Below, piece after piece: positions 1-7,667 of a DNA stretch of 57,205 bases. The DNA is taken from positions 1 to 57,205 of the forward strand of contig CAZQXO010000010.1 in the NCBI GenBank assembly GCA_964597445.1, read 5' to 3'. Numbering within the stretch: the stretch's first letter is position 1; the number at the start of each line of letters is the position of its first letter. Position numbers and translations under genes: made by a program. The DNA comes from UBA10649 sp964597445. Lineage in GTDB: Bacteria; Actinomycetota; Actinomycetes; S36-B12. The notes under the pieces were generated by a model. The model was not told the DNA's origin and made no database searches. It saw only the letters and a program-made list of their open reading frames with translations.

Positions 1-2
1 TC

Positions 3-614
3 ATCTGGATCGCCGACGAGACGATGTCCGGCTTCGCCCGCACCGGTGAGTGGTTTGCCTTCCAGAACTGGGCGGCTCAGCCGGACCTCATCGTCTTCGC
101 GAAGGGCTCGAACTCCGGTTACGTCCCGGTGGGCGGCGTCGTCATCTCGGCCGACATCGCCGCGACGTTCGACGAGCGGGTCTTCCCCGGCGGTCTCACC
201 TACTCCGGGCACCCGCTCGCCGCGGCCTCCATCGTGGCGTCTATCGACGCGATGAAGGAGGAGGGTGTCGTCGCCAATGCCAAGGCGATCGGGGAGAACG
301 TGCTCGGCCCCGGGCTGCGCGCGCTCGCGGAGAAGCACCCGGTCATCGGCGAGGTGCGCGGGCTCGGCGTGTTCTGGGCACTCGACCTCGTCACGAATCG
401 CGAGACCCGCGAGCCGCTGGCTCCCTACGGCGGCACCTCGGAGGCCATGACCACCCTGGTTACCGCCTGCAAGAGCCGGGGCCTGATGCCGTTCACCAAC
501 TTCAACCGCCTGCATGTCGTGCCCCCGTGCACGGTCACCGAGGAGGAGGCGCGTGCTGGTCTCGCGATCCTCGATGAGGCGTTCGGCGAGATCGACCAGT
601 ACTACGTCGGCTGA
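3..614 (+). CDS. class III (omega) aminotransferase, 3' part only
   Basis: The gene enters from the left edge, so only the C-terminal half (about 204 residues) is visible. It begins inside IADETMSGFARTGEWFAF, where the Asp of IADE is the PLP ring-nitrogen ligand of fold-type I class III aminotransferases. The PLP lysine is expected in DLIVFAKGSNSGYVPVGGV. The later GLTYSGHPLA and GEVRGLGVFWALDL segments are also typical. The enzyme would move an amino group between an omega-amino compound and a keto acid in the cytosol. The sequence most resembles actinobacterial proteins annotated as aspartate or taurine aminotransferase family (recalled, not searched). The substrate cannot be read from this fragment. 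Confidence 0.9.
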   Translation: MWIADETMSGFARTGEWFAFQNWAAQPDLIVFAKGSNSGYVPVGGVVISADIAATFDERVFPGGLTYSGHPLAAASIVASIDAMKEEGVVANAKAIGENVLGPGLRALAEKHPVIGEVRGLGVFWALDLVTNRETREPLAPYGGTSEAMTTLVTACKSRGLMPFTNFNRLHVVPPCTVTEEEARAGLAILDEAFGEIDQYYVG

Positions 615-751
615 TCACGCGGGTGGCGCTTCTGCGCCTGAGATGTCCGGATCTCGCAAGAGTCGGAGAAGAGCGAACGCCGAGATGCACGCGGCGCATA
701 GGCTGGAGCGGGCTCGCATCAGCGATCTCGAAGGGCGATGGAGGAAGAGTC

Positions 752-1360
752 ATGGGTGTGGCACGACGTATCGGAACCGCTCTGGCGGCCGGCAGTATCG
801 CTCTTGCCTCGTTTCTCGTGGCTGCGCCCAGCGCGAGTGCGGTCAACTTGGGCACGGTGACTTGGAATGGCACGACCCTGTCGGGCACGAGCCTTTCGGG
901 CCAGATTGGCGACACCTTCACCCTTCAGAACTCAGGGTCCGGAGGCAGCAACAACGGCTCGATTCGAAACGGAACCGGGACGGTTTCGGTGAGCGGCGTG
1001 TCGTGCACGGTCACGTCCAGCATTCCGGACTGCCCCTCATTCGCAAGTTCATCGATAACCGTGACCATCGTGCAGGGCGGTCAGGTCTCCTTCTGGACTT
1101 CGTCCCTGCAGGGGACCATCACCATCTCGGTCGCCGGCGGCGGATCCTCTTCTGCCAGCGCTCCTGCCCCTGTCGTCCAGCAGTTCGCGAGGCCCACGTC
1201 AGGTACGTGCGATGCCGCGCAGCCCGCGGGCCTGAACTGGTCTGGTGTGGTCTCAGGCGGCTGGAGCGAGAGCTGGGCGCAGTGGGCGAACGGCGGTCGT
1301 GGCGGAAGCGTGTGTACGCGCACCCTGGAGTTTGTGAACGGCTGGCGCGTAGCGTCCTGA
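752..1360 (+). CDS. small secreted protein, unknown function
   Basis: A 202-residue protein. The ATG at 752 was chosen because a GAGGAAG ribosome site lies just before it and the translation then opens with a classic Sec signal peptide (MGVARRIGTALAAGSIALAS, cleavage after ASA near residue 30). The mature part is rich in Ser, Gly, Thr and Asn. The last 55 residues are a compact Trp/Gly/Cys module (GTCDAAQPAGLNW, SGGW, SWAQWANGG, VCTRTL) with two Cys that could form a disulfide. I recall similar C-terminal modules in other actinobacterial secreted proteins but cannot name a family. It is likely extracellular. A possible -10 (TAGGCT, 699-704) lies about 47 bases upstream. Confidence 0.75.
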   Translation: MGVARRIGTALAAGSIALASFLVAAPSASAVNLGTVTWNGTTLSGTSLSGQIGDTFTLQNSGSGGSNNGSIRNGTGTVSVSGVSCTVTSSIPDCPSFASSSITVTIVQGGQVSFWTSSLQGTITISVAGGGSSSASAPAPVVQQFARPTSGTCDAAQPAGLNWSGVVSGGWSESWAQWANGGRGGSVCTRTLEFVNGWRVAS

Positions 1361-1399
1361 CCCTGCATCGGCCCGTCCGGTGGCCGGAAGGGCGTCACT

Positions 1400-1405
1400 A
1401 GGCTT
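1400..1405 (+). promoter_or_regulatory. -10 hexamer TAGGCT for leaderless purD
   Basis: TAGGCT ends 5 bases before the GTG start of purD, so transcription would begin at or next to the start codon. No ribosome site precedes the GTG. Confidence 0.6.
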
Positions 1406-1410
1406 GACGT

Positions 1411-2685
1411 GTGAAGGTCCTCGTCATCGGCTCCGGAGCCCGTGAGCACGCCATCATCACCTCGCTGCTGGCGGACGACTCCGTCTCGGAGGTGATCGCC
1501 GCCCCCGGCAACGCGGGGATCTCCGGTCTGGTGCGCACGTTCCCCCTCGACGTCGCAGATGCGTCGGCCGTTGCCAACCTCGCCGTCGAGACGCACGCGC
1601 GGCTCGTCGTCATCGGCCCCGAGGTTCCGCTCGTCAACGGCGCTGCGGACGCCGTGCGCGAGCGGGGCATCGCCTGCTTCGGACCGTCCGCTGCAGCGGC
1701 GCTGCTCGAGGGGAGCAAGGCGTTTGCCAAGCAGGTGATGGCGGAGGCGGGCGTCCCGACCGCGATGGCGCGGGTGTGCACGACGATCGACGCGGTGGCC
1801 GCGGCCCTTGACCAGTTCGGTGCCCCCTACGTCGTCAAGGACGACGGTTTAGCTGCTGGCAAGGGTGTCGTCGTCACCTCCTTGCGGGATGAGGCGCTCG
1901 ATCATGCTCGCGAGTGCCTGGCCAAGGGCGGCGACGCCGCTGTCGTGATCGAGGAGTTCCTCGACGGGCCCGAGGTGTCGTTGTTCGCGATCACCGACGG
2001 CACGACCGTGCTGCCCCTCCAGCCGGCCCAGGACTTCAAGCGGGTGGGAGAGGACGATGCCGGCCCGAACACGGGCGGCATGGGCGCCTACTCACCGCTG
2101 CCGTGGGCTCCCCGCGATCTCGTCGCCGATGTCACGAAGCGCGTCCTGCAGCCGGTCGTCGACGCGATGGCGCGTCGCGGCACCCCTTTCTCAGGCCTCC
2201 TCTACGCCGGCCTCGCCATGACCTCCCGGGGCGTGCGCGTCGTGGAGTTCAATGCGCGCTTCGGCGATCCCGAGACGCAGGTCGTGCTGGCGAACCTCCG
2301 GTCGCCACTCGGTCGCGTGCTCCTCGCGGCGGCGGAGGGGCACCTCGACGATGTCCCACACCTGCAGTGGGAGCCGGGCTACGCCGTCACGGTGGTCATC
2401 GCAGCCGAGGGCTACCCCGCGGCGCCGCGGCTGGGCGACGTCATCTCAGGACTCGAGTCGGCAGGGGATCTGGTCGGGGTCGACGTGTTCCACGCTGGCA
2501 CCACGGTGTCCGACGACGGCATCGTCTCCTCGGGTGGTCGCGTGCTGTCCGTGACGGCGCACGGGGAGTCCCTCGCGCAGGCGCGGGAGCGGGCCTACGC
2601 GGCTGTCGACCTGATCCGCCTCCAGGGCTCCCACCATCGCCGGGACATCGCCGCCAGGGCCGCCGCGGACGCGGTGGGAGGATGA
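1411..2685 (+). CDS. purD: phosphoribosylamine-glycine ligase (GAR synthetase)
   Basis: A full-length 424-residue protein that joins glycine to 5-phosphoribosylamine using ATP, the second step of de novo purine synthesis. It opens with MKVLVIGSGAREHAI (PurD N domain). The ATP-grasp core follows with PYVVKDDGLAAGKGVVV, then PNTGGMGAYSP and EFNARFGDPETQVVL near the metal/ATP site. The GTG start is supported by the alignment of the N-terminus and by the -10 placed for leaderless transcription. It begins a tight run: purB starts 4 bases after its stop, and purC and galE follow with overlaps. Nothing unusual in length. Confidence 0.97.
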   Translation: MKVLVIGSGAREHAIITSLLADDSVSEVIAAPGNAGISGLVRTFPLDVADASAVANLAVETHARLVVIGPEVPLVNGAADAVRERGIACFGPSAAAALLEGSKAFAKQVMAEAGVPTAMARVCTTIDAVAAALDQFGAPYVVKDDGLAAGKGVVVTSLRDEALDHARECLAKGGDAAVVIEEFLDGPEVSLFAITDGTTVLPLQPAQDFKRVGEDDAGPNTGGMGAYSPLPWAPRDLVADVTKRVLQPVVDAMARRGTPFSGLLYAGLAMTSRGVRVVEFNARFGDPETQVVLANLRSPLGRVLLAAAEGHLDDVPHLQWEPGYAVTVVIAAEGYPAAPRLGDVISGLESAGDLVGVDVFHAGTTVSDDGIVSSGGRVLSVTAHGESLAQARERAYAAVDLIRLQGSHHRRDIAARAAADAVGG

Positions 2686-2689
2686 GGTC

Positions 2690-4114
2690 ATGACCTCCGC
2701 GATCCCGAATGTCCTCGCTGGCAGGTATGCGTCCTCGGCCATGGTCGATGTCTGGTCGCCGGAGGCCAAGATCGTCCTCGAGCGGCAGCTCTGGCTGGCG
2801 GTCGCTGCAGCTCAGGTGCGTCTGGGTCTCGACATCCCGCCGGCGGCACTGGATGACTACCGACGCGTGATCGATCAGGTGGATCTCGACTCCATCGCCG
2901 CGCGTGAGCGCGTCACGAAGCACGACGTCAAGGCGCGCATCGAGGAGTTCAACGCCCTCGCCGGGCACGAGTTCGTGCACATCGGCATGACGTCGCGCGA
3001 CCTGACCGAGAACGTCGAGCAGTTGCAGGTGCGCGAGGCCCTGCGCCTCGTCCGGGATCGCTGTGTCGCCGCCCTCGATCGGCTGTCGGGCCTCGCCGTG
3101 GCCTACTCCGACACCGCACTGACCGGGCGCTCGCACAACGTCGCCGCGCAGACCACCACGCTCGGCAAGCGGTTCGCCTCCGCTGCGGACGAGCTCCTCG
3201 TCGCATTCGCCCGCGTGGAGGATCTCCTCGCGCGCTACCCGCTGCGCGGCATCAAGGGACCTGTCGGCACCGCGCAGGACATGCTCGATCTCATGGGCAG
3301 CGAGGAGCGCCTCGCCGAGCTCGAGTCGGCGGTGGCCGAGCACCTCGGCTTCGCCCATGTGCTCGACAGCGTCGGCCAGGTGTATCCGAGGTCGCTGGAC
3401 CTCGATGTCGTGTCCGCGCTGATGCAGGTGGCGTCGGGTCCGTCGAGCCTCGCGACGACGATCCGGCTGATGGCAGGGCATGACCTGGTCACGGAGGGCT
3501 TCCGCCCGGGTCAGGTGGGCTCCTCGGCGATGCCGCACAAGATGAACTCGCGCTCGTGCGAGCGCGTGAACGGCTTCGCCGTCCTGCTGCGCGGCTACCT
3601 GACCATGACCGCCGACCTCGCGGGATCGCAGTGGAACGAGGGCGATGTCTTCTGCTCCGTCGTGCGCCGGGTCGCGCTGCCCGATGCCTTCTTCGCGATC
3701 GACGGGATGTTCGAGACCTTCCTGACGGTGCTCGATGACTTCGGTGCCTTCCCGGCCGTCATCGATCGTGAGCTGGATCGCTACCTGCCCTTCCTCTCGA
3801 CCACGAAGATCCTGATGGCGAGCGTGCGCAAGGGCGTCGGACGCGAGACGGCGCATGAGGCCATCAAGCAGCATGCGGTCGCCGTCGCCTTGGCCATGCG
3901 TGAGGACGGTCTCGTCGAGAACGACCTCATGGCTCGCCTCGCTGCCGACGACCGACTGCAGCTGTCGCGCGCGGAGCTCGATGCCCTGCTGGCCGAGCCA
4001 CTGGCGTTCACGGGTGCGGCCGCGAGCCAGGTTCGCGCCATCGCCGATCGCGTCCAGGTCATCGTGGAGCGCTACCCCGATGCTGCGTCCTACACCCCCG
4101 GAGACATCCTGTGA
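2690..4114 (+). CDS. purB: adenylosuccinate lyase
   Basis: A 474-residue fumarase/aspartase-superfamily lyase. It removes fumarate from SAICAR and from adenylosuccinate, serving both AICAR and AMP formation. Visible family marks are TSRDLTENVEQLQ, the TGRSHNVAAQTTTLGKR helix, and the signature loop GSSAMPHKMNSR. The ATG follows purD by 4 bases with GGGAGG upstream. Its stop overlaps the GTG of purC (GTGA), which indicates translational coupling. Confidence 0.97.
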   Translation: MTSAIPNVLAGRYASSAMVDVWSPEAKIVLERQLWLAVAAAQVRLGLDIPPAALDDYRRVIDQVDLDSIAARERVTKHDVKARIEEFNALAGHEFVHIGMTSRDLTENVEQLQVREALRLVRDRCVAALDRLSGLAVAYSDTALTGRSHNVAAQTTTLGKRFASAADELLVAFARVEDLLARYPLRGIKGPVGTAQDMLDLMGSEERLAELESAVAEHLGFAHVLDSVGQVYPRSLDLDVVSALMQVASGPSSLATTIRLMAGHDLVTEGFRPGQVGSSAMPHKMNSRSCERVNGFAVLLRGYLTMTADLAGSQWNEGDVFCSVVRRVALPDAFFAIDGMFETFLTVLDDFGAFPAVIDRELDRYLPFLSTTKILMASVRKGVGRETAHEAIKQHAVAVALAMREDGLVENDLMARLAADDRLQLSRAELDALLAEPLAFTGAAASQVRAIADRVQVIVERYPDAASYTPGDIL

Positions 4115-5007
4115 GCCAGGTGAGCAACGAGTACGGACTGCCGGCGGAGTACGAGCATGTCTACTCGGGCAAGGTGCGCGACCTCTTCCGCACCCCGGAC
4201 GGCAAGCTGCTCTTCGTCGCCAGCGATCGGATCTCCGCCTACGACTGGGTGCTGCCCTCGTTGATCCCCGACAAGGGGCGCATCCTCACGGCGCTGTCGA
4301 ACTGGTGGTTCGACGGGCTCCAGGGCGTCGTGCCCAACCACCGCGCGTCGGGCAAGATCCCCAAGCAGGTCGCCGGGCGCGCGATGGTCTGCGAGCAACT
4401 CGACATGCTGCCGGTCGAGTGCGTGGTGCGCGGCTACCTGGCCGGCTCGGGCTGGAAGGACTACCAGGCCACCAGGCGCATCTGCGGCAACGGACTCCCG
4501 CCGGGCCTGAAGGACGGATCGGAACTGCCCAAGCCGCTCTTCACCCCGGCGACCAAGGCCGCACTCGGGGAGCACGACGAGAACATCACGTACGACGAGG
4601 CGATCGTGCTCATCGGCCAGGAGGAGGCGCAGGAGCTCAAGCGGATGTCCCTCGACATCTACCTGCGCGCTGCGGAGACCGCGAGTGCGCGGGGCCTCAT
4701 CCTTGCCGACACCAAGTTCGAGTTCGGGTTCGCGAAGTCGGGCAAGAACGCCGGCCGGATCGTGCTGGCCGACGAGGTTCTGACCCCCGACTCGTCCCGC
4801 TACTGGGAGGCCTCGACGTGGGAGCCCGGTGGACCGCAGCCCTCCTTCGACAAGCAGTTCGTCCGCGACTGGCTCACGTCGCCCGCCTCGGGCTGGAGCA
4901 AGGACTCCGGAGACCCGCCGCCCCCGCTGCCCGACGAGATCATCGAGCGCACGCGCGCCAAGTACGTCGAGGCCTATGAGCGGCTGACCGGGGAGACCTT
5001 CGCGTGA
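4111..5007 (+). CDS. purC: SAICAR synthetase (phosphoribosylaminoimidazole-succinocarboxamide synthase)
   Basis: A 298-residue enzyme that couples CAIR and aspartate with ATP to give SAICAR, the substrate of the PurB encoded just upstream. Family features include YSGKVRDLFRTPDGKLLFVASDRISAYDW, CVVRGYLAGSGWKDY, ADTKFEFGF and DEVLTPDSSRYW. The GTG start overlaps the purB stop by 4 bases, and the stop overlaps the galE GTG in the same way. Length fits the longer actinobacterial form. Confidence 0.97.
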   Translation: MSQVSNEYGLPAEYEHVYSGKVRDLFRTPDGKLLFVASDRISAYDWVLPSLIPDKGRILTALSNWWFDGLQGVVPNHRASGKIPKQVAGRAMVCEQLDMLPVECVVRGYLAGSGWKDYQATRRICGNGLPPGLKDGSELPKPLFTPATKAALGEHDENITYDEAIVLIGQEEAQELKRMSLDIYLRAAETASARGLILADTKFEFGFAKSGKNAGRIVLADEVLTPDSSRYWEASTWEPGGPQPSFDKQFVRDWLTSPASGWSKDSGDPPPPLPDEIIERTRAKYVEAYERLTGETFA

Positions 5008-5966
5008 CCACCTGGCTCGTCACGGGGGGCGCGGGCTACATCGGCTCGCATGTGGTGCAGGCCCTGCTCGCCAGCGGACGCGATGTGGTCATCTTCGACG
5101 ACTTCTCCTCGGGCCTGATGCGCCGCGTTCCTGATGGCGTCCCCGTCATCGAGGGCGACGTTCACGATGCCTCGGCTCTCGCGCACGCCTTCCGATCCCA
5201 CACGATCGACGGCGTGGTGCACCTCGCGGCCAAGAAGGCTGCGGGGGAGTCCGTCGACATCCCGCTCCGCTACTACCGCGAGAACGTCGATGGCCTCCTC
5301 CATGTGCTGGAGGCCATGGAGGGCACCGGCGTCTCGCGGCTCGTCTACTCCTCCTCCGCGGCCGTCTACGGAACGCCAGCCGTGAACCCGGTGACCGAGG
5401 AGGCCCCGCTGCATCCGGAGTCGCCCTACGGCGAGACGAAGGTGGTCGGTGAGTGGATGGCGCGCGACTGCGGTGTCGCGTGGGGACTCTCCTGGTCGGC
5501 TCTTCGCTACTTCAACGTGGCGGGTGCAGGATCGGACGTTCTTGGCGACAGCAGCGTCAACAACCTGATCCCGATGGTCTTCCGGGCCCTCGATCAGGGG
5601 CGACGTCCACAGATCTTCGGCGACGACTATCCGACGCCCGACGGCACGTGCATCCGCGACTACATCCACGTGGCCGATCTTGCCGAGGCGCATGTCGCGG
5701 CAGCGGCGCGCTGCGAGAGCGGAGTCCGCACGGACGTCCTGAACGTGGGCACCGGGCATGGCTACTCCGTCCGCGAGGTCATGGACATGATCAGCGAGGT
5801 GGTCGGCCGCGATGTCGACGCCGAGGTCGTGGCCAGGCGCGCGGGGGACCCTCCTGCGACGTGGGCATCGACCGAGCGGATCGAGGCCGAGCTCGGCTGG
5901 CGGTCGCAGCGAGACCTGCGGGAGATGGTGTCGAGTGCATGGAGCAGCTGGAACGCGAACTCCTGA
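5004..5966 (+). CDS. galE: UDP-glucose 4-epimerase-like NAD-dependent sugar epimerase
   Basis: A 320-residue extended short-chain dehydrogenase. The N-terminal GGAGYIGSH is the NAD-binding loop. SSSAAVYG supplies the catalytic Ser region and SPYGETK the Tyr-x3-Lys pair. Length and the ALRYFNVAGA segment fit GalE, which interconverts UDP-glucose and UDP-galactose for glycan precursors. It is joined to purC by a GTGA overlap although it has no purine role, so it probably rides on purine-operon transcription. Other UDP-sugar specificities cannot be excluded. Confidence 0.88.
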   Translation: MTTWLVTGGAGYIGSHVVQALLASGRDVVIFDDFSSGLMRRVPDGVPVIEGDVHDASALAHAFRSHTIDGVVHLAAKKAAGESVDIPLRYYRENVDGLLHVLEAMEGTGVSRLVYSSSAAVYGTPAVNPVTEEAPLHPESPYGETKVVGEWMARDCGVAWGLSWSALRYFNVAGAGSDVLGDSSVNNLIPMVFRALDQGRRPQIFGDDYPTPDGTCIRDYIHVADLAEAHVAAAARCESGVRTDVLNVGTGHGYSVREVMDMISEVVGRDVDAEVVARRAGDPPATWASTERIEAELGWRSQRDLREMVSSAWSSWNANS

Positions 5967-5980
5967 CCGCGCTCGGACGT

Positions 5981-6016
5981 ACGTATGGCGTGACGTATGG
6001 CGCGATGTATGGCACG
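5981..6016 (+). repeat. three tandem 12-bp repeats before vapB, probable operator
   Basis: The units are acgtatggcgtg, acgtatggcgcg and atgtatggcacg, end to end with no spacer, ending 8 bases before the antitoxin ATG. Ribbon-helix-helix antitoxins bind short repeats on successive helical faces in their own promoter, so this is a credible autoregulatory operator. Confidence 0.6.
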
Positions 6017-6024
6017 CTGGCGTC

Positions 6025-6258
6025 ATGAAGCGCACCACCATCTACCTGCCGGAGGAGATGAAGGCCCGGCTCGAGGCGGAGGCCGCACGGCGACAGATCA
6101 CCGAGTCCGAGTTCATCCGGCGGGCTGTGGACAACGAGTTGCAGCGCCGACCCCGCCGCGGTGGGATCATCACCGGCGCTCCCCAGGACGGAATCACGGG
6201 GGCCGATCTGACCCGCGAGAACCGCCACATCTGGTTGGAGGGCTTCGGCGAATCGTGA
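6025..6258 (+). CDS. ribbon-helix-helix antitoxin, VapB-like
   Basis: A 77-residue protein. The first 45 residues (MKRTTIYLPEEMKARLEAEA, then an SEFIRRAVDNEL helix) are a CopG/Arc-type ribbon-helix-helix DNA-binding domain with the usual TTIYLP strand. The C-terminal third, with GADLTRENRHIWLEG, would be the toxin-neutralising tail. The stop overlaps the toxin start (GTGA), the standard order for a type II module. The three tandem repeats just upstream suggest autorepression. No ribosome site is obvious. Confidence 0.85.
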   Translation: MKRTTIYLPEEMKARLEAEAARRQITESEFIRRAVDNELQRRPRRGGIITGAPQDGITGADLTRENRHIWLEGFGES

Positions 6259-6662
6259 TCATCCTCGACACGAGTGCGCTCTACGCCTTCCTGCGCGCCG
6301 ATGATCCGATGAGCCTCACCGTTCAGGCTGCCTTGCAGGGCGAGCCCGTTGTCGTGGTGAGCCCGTACGTCCTCGCGGAGATCGATTACCTCGTCATGAG
6401 TCGATTCGGAGTCACGGCGGAGCTCCGCATGCTCGAGGAGTTGGCCTCGGGCGCCTACGACCTTGCCGTGATGGGGTCCTCGGACCTGCTCGCATGTACA
6501 CGTGTCATCGAGCAGTTCGCTGATCAACGAGTCGGTCTTGCTGATGCGTCGATCGTCGTCCTGGCCGAGCGATACGGGACACACCGGATCGCCACTCTGG
6601 ATCGGCGACACTTCAGCGTGCTCAGAGCCCTTGACGGTCGCCCCTTCGACCTCCTGCCCTGA
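6255..6662 (+). CDS. PIN-domain ribonuclease toxin, VapC-like
   Basis: A 135-residue single-domain PIN protein. Acidic metal-binding positions are all present: Asp5 in IILDTSALYAF, Glu in VLAEIDYL, Asp in GLADASIVVLAE, and Asp in ATLDRRHF. Such toxins cleave tRNA or rRNA when the antitoxin is lost. The GTG at 6255 overlaps the antitoxin stop, so the pair is translationally coupled. The active site looks intact. The module sits between galE and purS, where it separates two purine gene blocks. Confidence 0.88.
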   Translation: MIILDTSALYAFLRADDPMSLTVQAALQGEPVVVVSPYVLAEIDYLVMSRFGVTAELRMLEELASGAYDLAVMGSSDLLACTRVIEQFADQRVGLADASIVVLAERYGTHRIATLDRRHFSVLRALDGRPFDLLP

Positions 6663-6683
6663 GAGGGCTCTCCGGCCCGCCGA

Positions 6684-6689
6684 TAGACT
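6684..6689 (+). promoter_or_regulatory. -10 hexamer TAGACT upstream of purS
   Basis: TAGACT lies 55 bases before the purS GTG in the 82-base gap after the toxin gene. Unlike most promoters in this window it would give a short leader of roughly 45-50 bases. It would drive purS-purQ-purL-SCP2. Confidence 0.45.
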
Positions 6690-6744
6690 GAGGGCCTTCC
6701 CCGCGCACGCATCCCCGATCCACGCCGAAAGCCCTGGAGCGCCC

Positions 6745-6990
6745 GTGGCCCGCGTCATCGTCGACGTCATGCTCAAGCCGGAGATCCTCGACCCCCAGGG
6801 TCGGGCTGTGCAGGGGGCCCTCGGTCGCCTGGGCCTCGACGGCGTTCGCGACGTCCGTCAGGGCAAGCAGTTCATCATCGACATCGAGGGCGCGCTCGAG
6901 GGTGATCGCCGGGCGCTCCTGGAGCGCCTCGCCGGCGAGCTGCTCAGCAACCCGGTGATCGAGGACTTCACGATGCGGATCGAGCAGTGA
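6745..6990 (+). CDS. purS: FGAM synthase subunit PurS
   Basis: An 81-residue protein. The GTG at 6745 gives VARVIVDVMLKPEILDPQG, the standard PurS N-terminus, with a GGAG ribosome site 5 bases ahead. PurS bridges PurL and PurQ and helps pass ammonia during conversion of FGAR to FGAM. FIIDIEGALEGDRRALLERL and the final NPVIEDFTMRIE fit the family. The stop overlaps the purQ GTG. Confidence 0.95.
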   Translation: MARVIVDVMLKPEILDPQGRAVQGALGRLGLDGVRDVRQGKQFIIDIEGALEGDRRALLERLAGELLSNPVIEDFTMRIEQ

Positions 6991-7667
6991 CCATGCGCAT
7001 CGGCGTCGTGACCTTCCCCGGAACCCTCGATGATCAGGATGCTGCGCGGGCCGTCCGCATCGCCGGCGGCGAGCCTGTGCCGCTGTGGCACGGGGACGAC
7101 GATCTCAAGGGCGTCGACGCGGTCGTGCTTCCCGGCGGCTTCTCCTACGGCGACTACCTGCGCTGCGGGGCCATCTCCAGATTCGCACCCGTGATGACGA
7201 GCCTCGTGCCCGCGGCTCAGGGCGGCCTTCCCGTCCTCGGCATCTGCAACGGCTTCCAGGTGCTCTGCGAGTCGCATCTCCTACCGGGGGCTCTGACGCG
7301 CAACGACTCCCTCCATTTCGTGTGCCGTGATCAGCGCCTGCGCATCGAGGCGACCGACACCCTCTGGACACGCGACTACGCCCTGGGCGAGGAGATCGTG
7401 ATCCCCCTGAAGAACGGCGAGGGCTGCTTCGTCGCCGATGAGCGCACGCTCGACGAGCTCGAGGGGGAGGGCAGGGTCGTTGCCCGCTACCTCGAGGTCA
7501 ATCCCAACGGCAGCCGTCGCGACATCGCGGGCATCAGCAATGCGCGGGGCAACGTCGTGGGTCTCATGCCCCACCCGGAGCACGCCGTGGAGCCGCTGAC
7601 CGGCCCCTCGACGGACGGTCTCGGCTTCTTCACCTCCGTCCTCACCTCGCTGGTGGCTGCGTCATGA
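6987..7667 (+). CDS. purQ: FGAM synthase glutaminase subunit PurQ
   Basis: A 226-residue class I glutamine amidotransferase. The nucleophile is Cys87 in GICNGFQVL and the His/Glu pair lies in PHPEHAVEP near residue 196. It releases ammonia from glutamine for PurL. The GTG at 6987 gives MTMRIGVVTFPG and overlaps the purS stop, matching the junction style of the operon. An ATG at 6993 is the alternative. The stop overlaps purL (ATGA). Confidence 0.96.
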   Translation: MTMRIGVVTFPGTLDDQDAARAVRIAGGEPVPLWHGDDDLKGVDAVVLPGGFSYGDYLRCGAISRFAPVMTSLVPAAQGGLPVLGICNGFQVLCESHLLPGALTRNDSLHFVCRDQRLRIEATDTLWTRDYALGEEIVIPLKNGEGCFVADERTLDELEGEGRVVARYLEVNPNGSRRDIAGISNARGNVVGLMPHPEHAVEPLTGPSTDGLGFFTSVLTSLVAAS

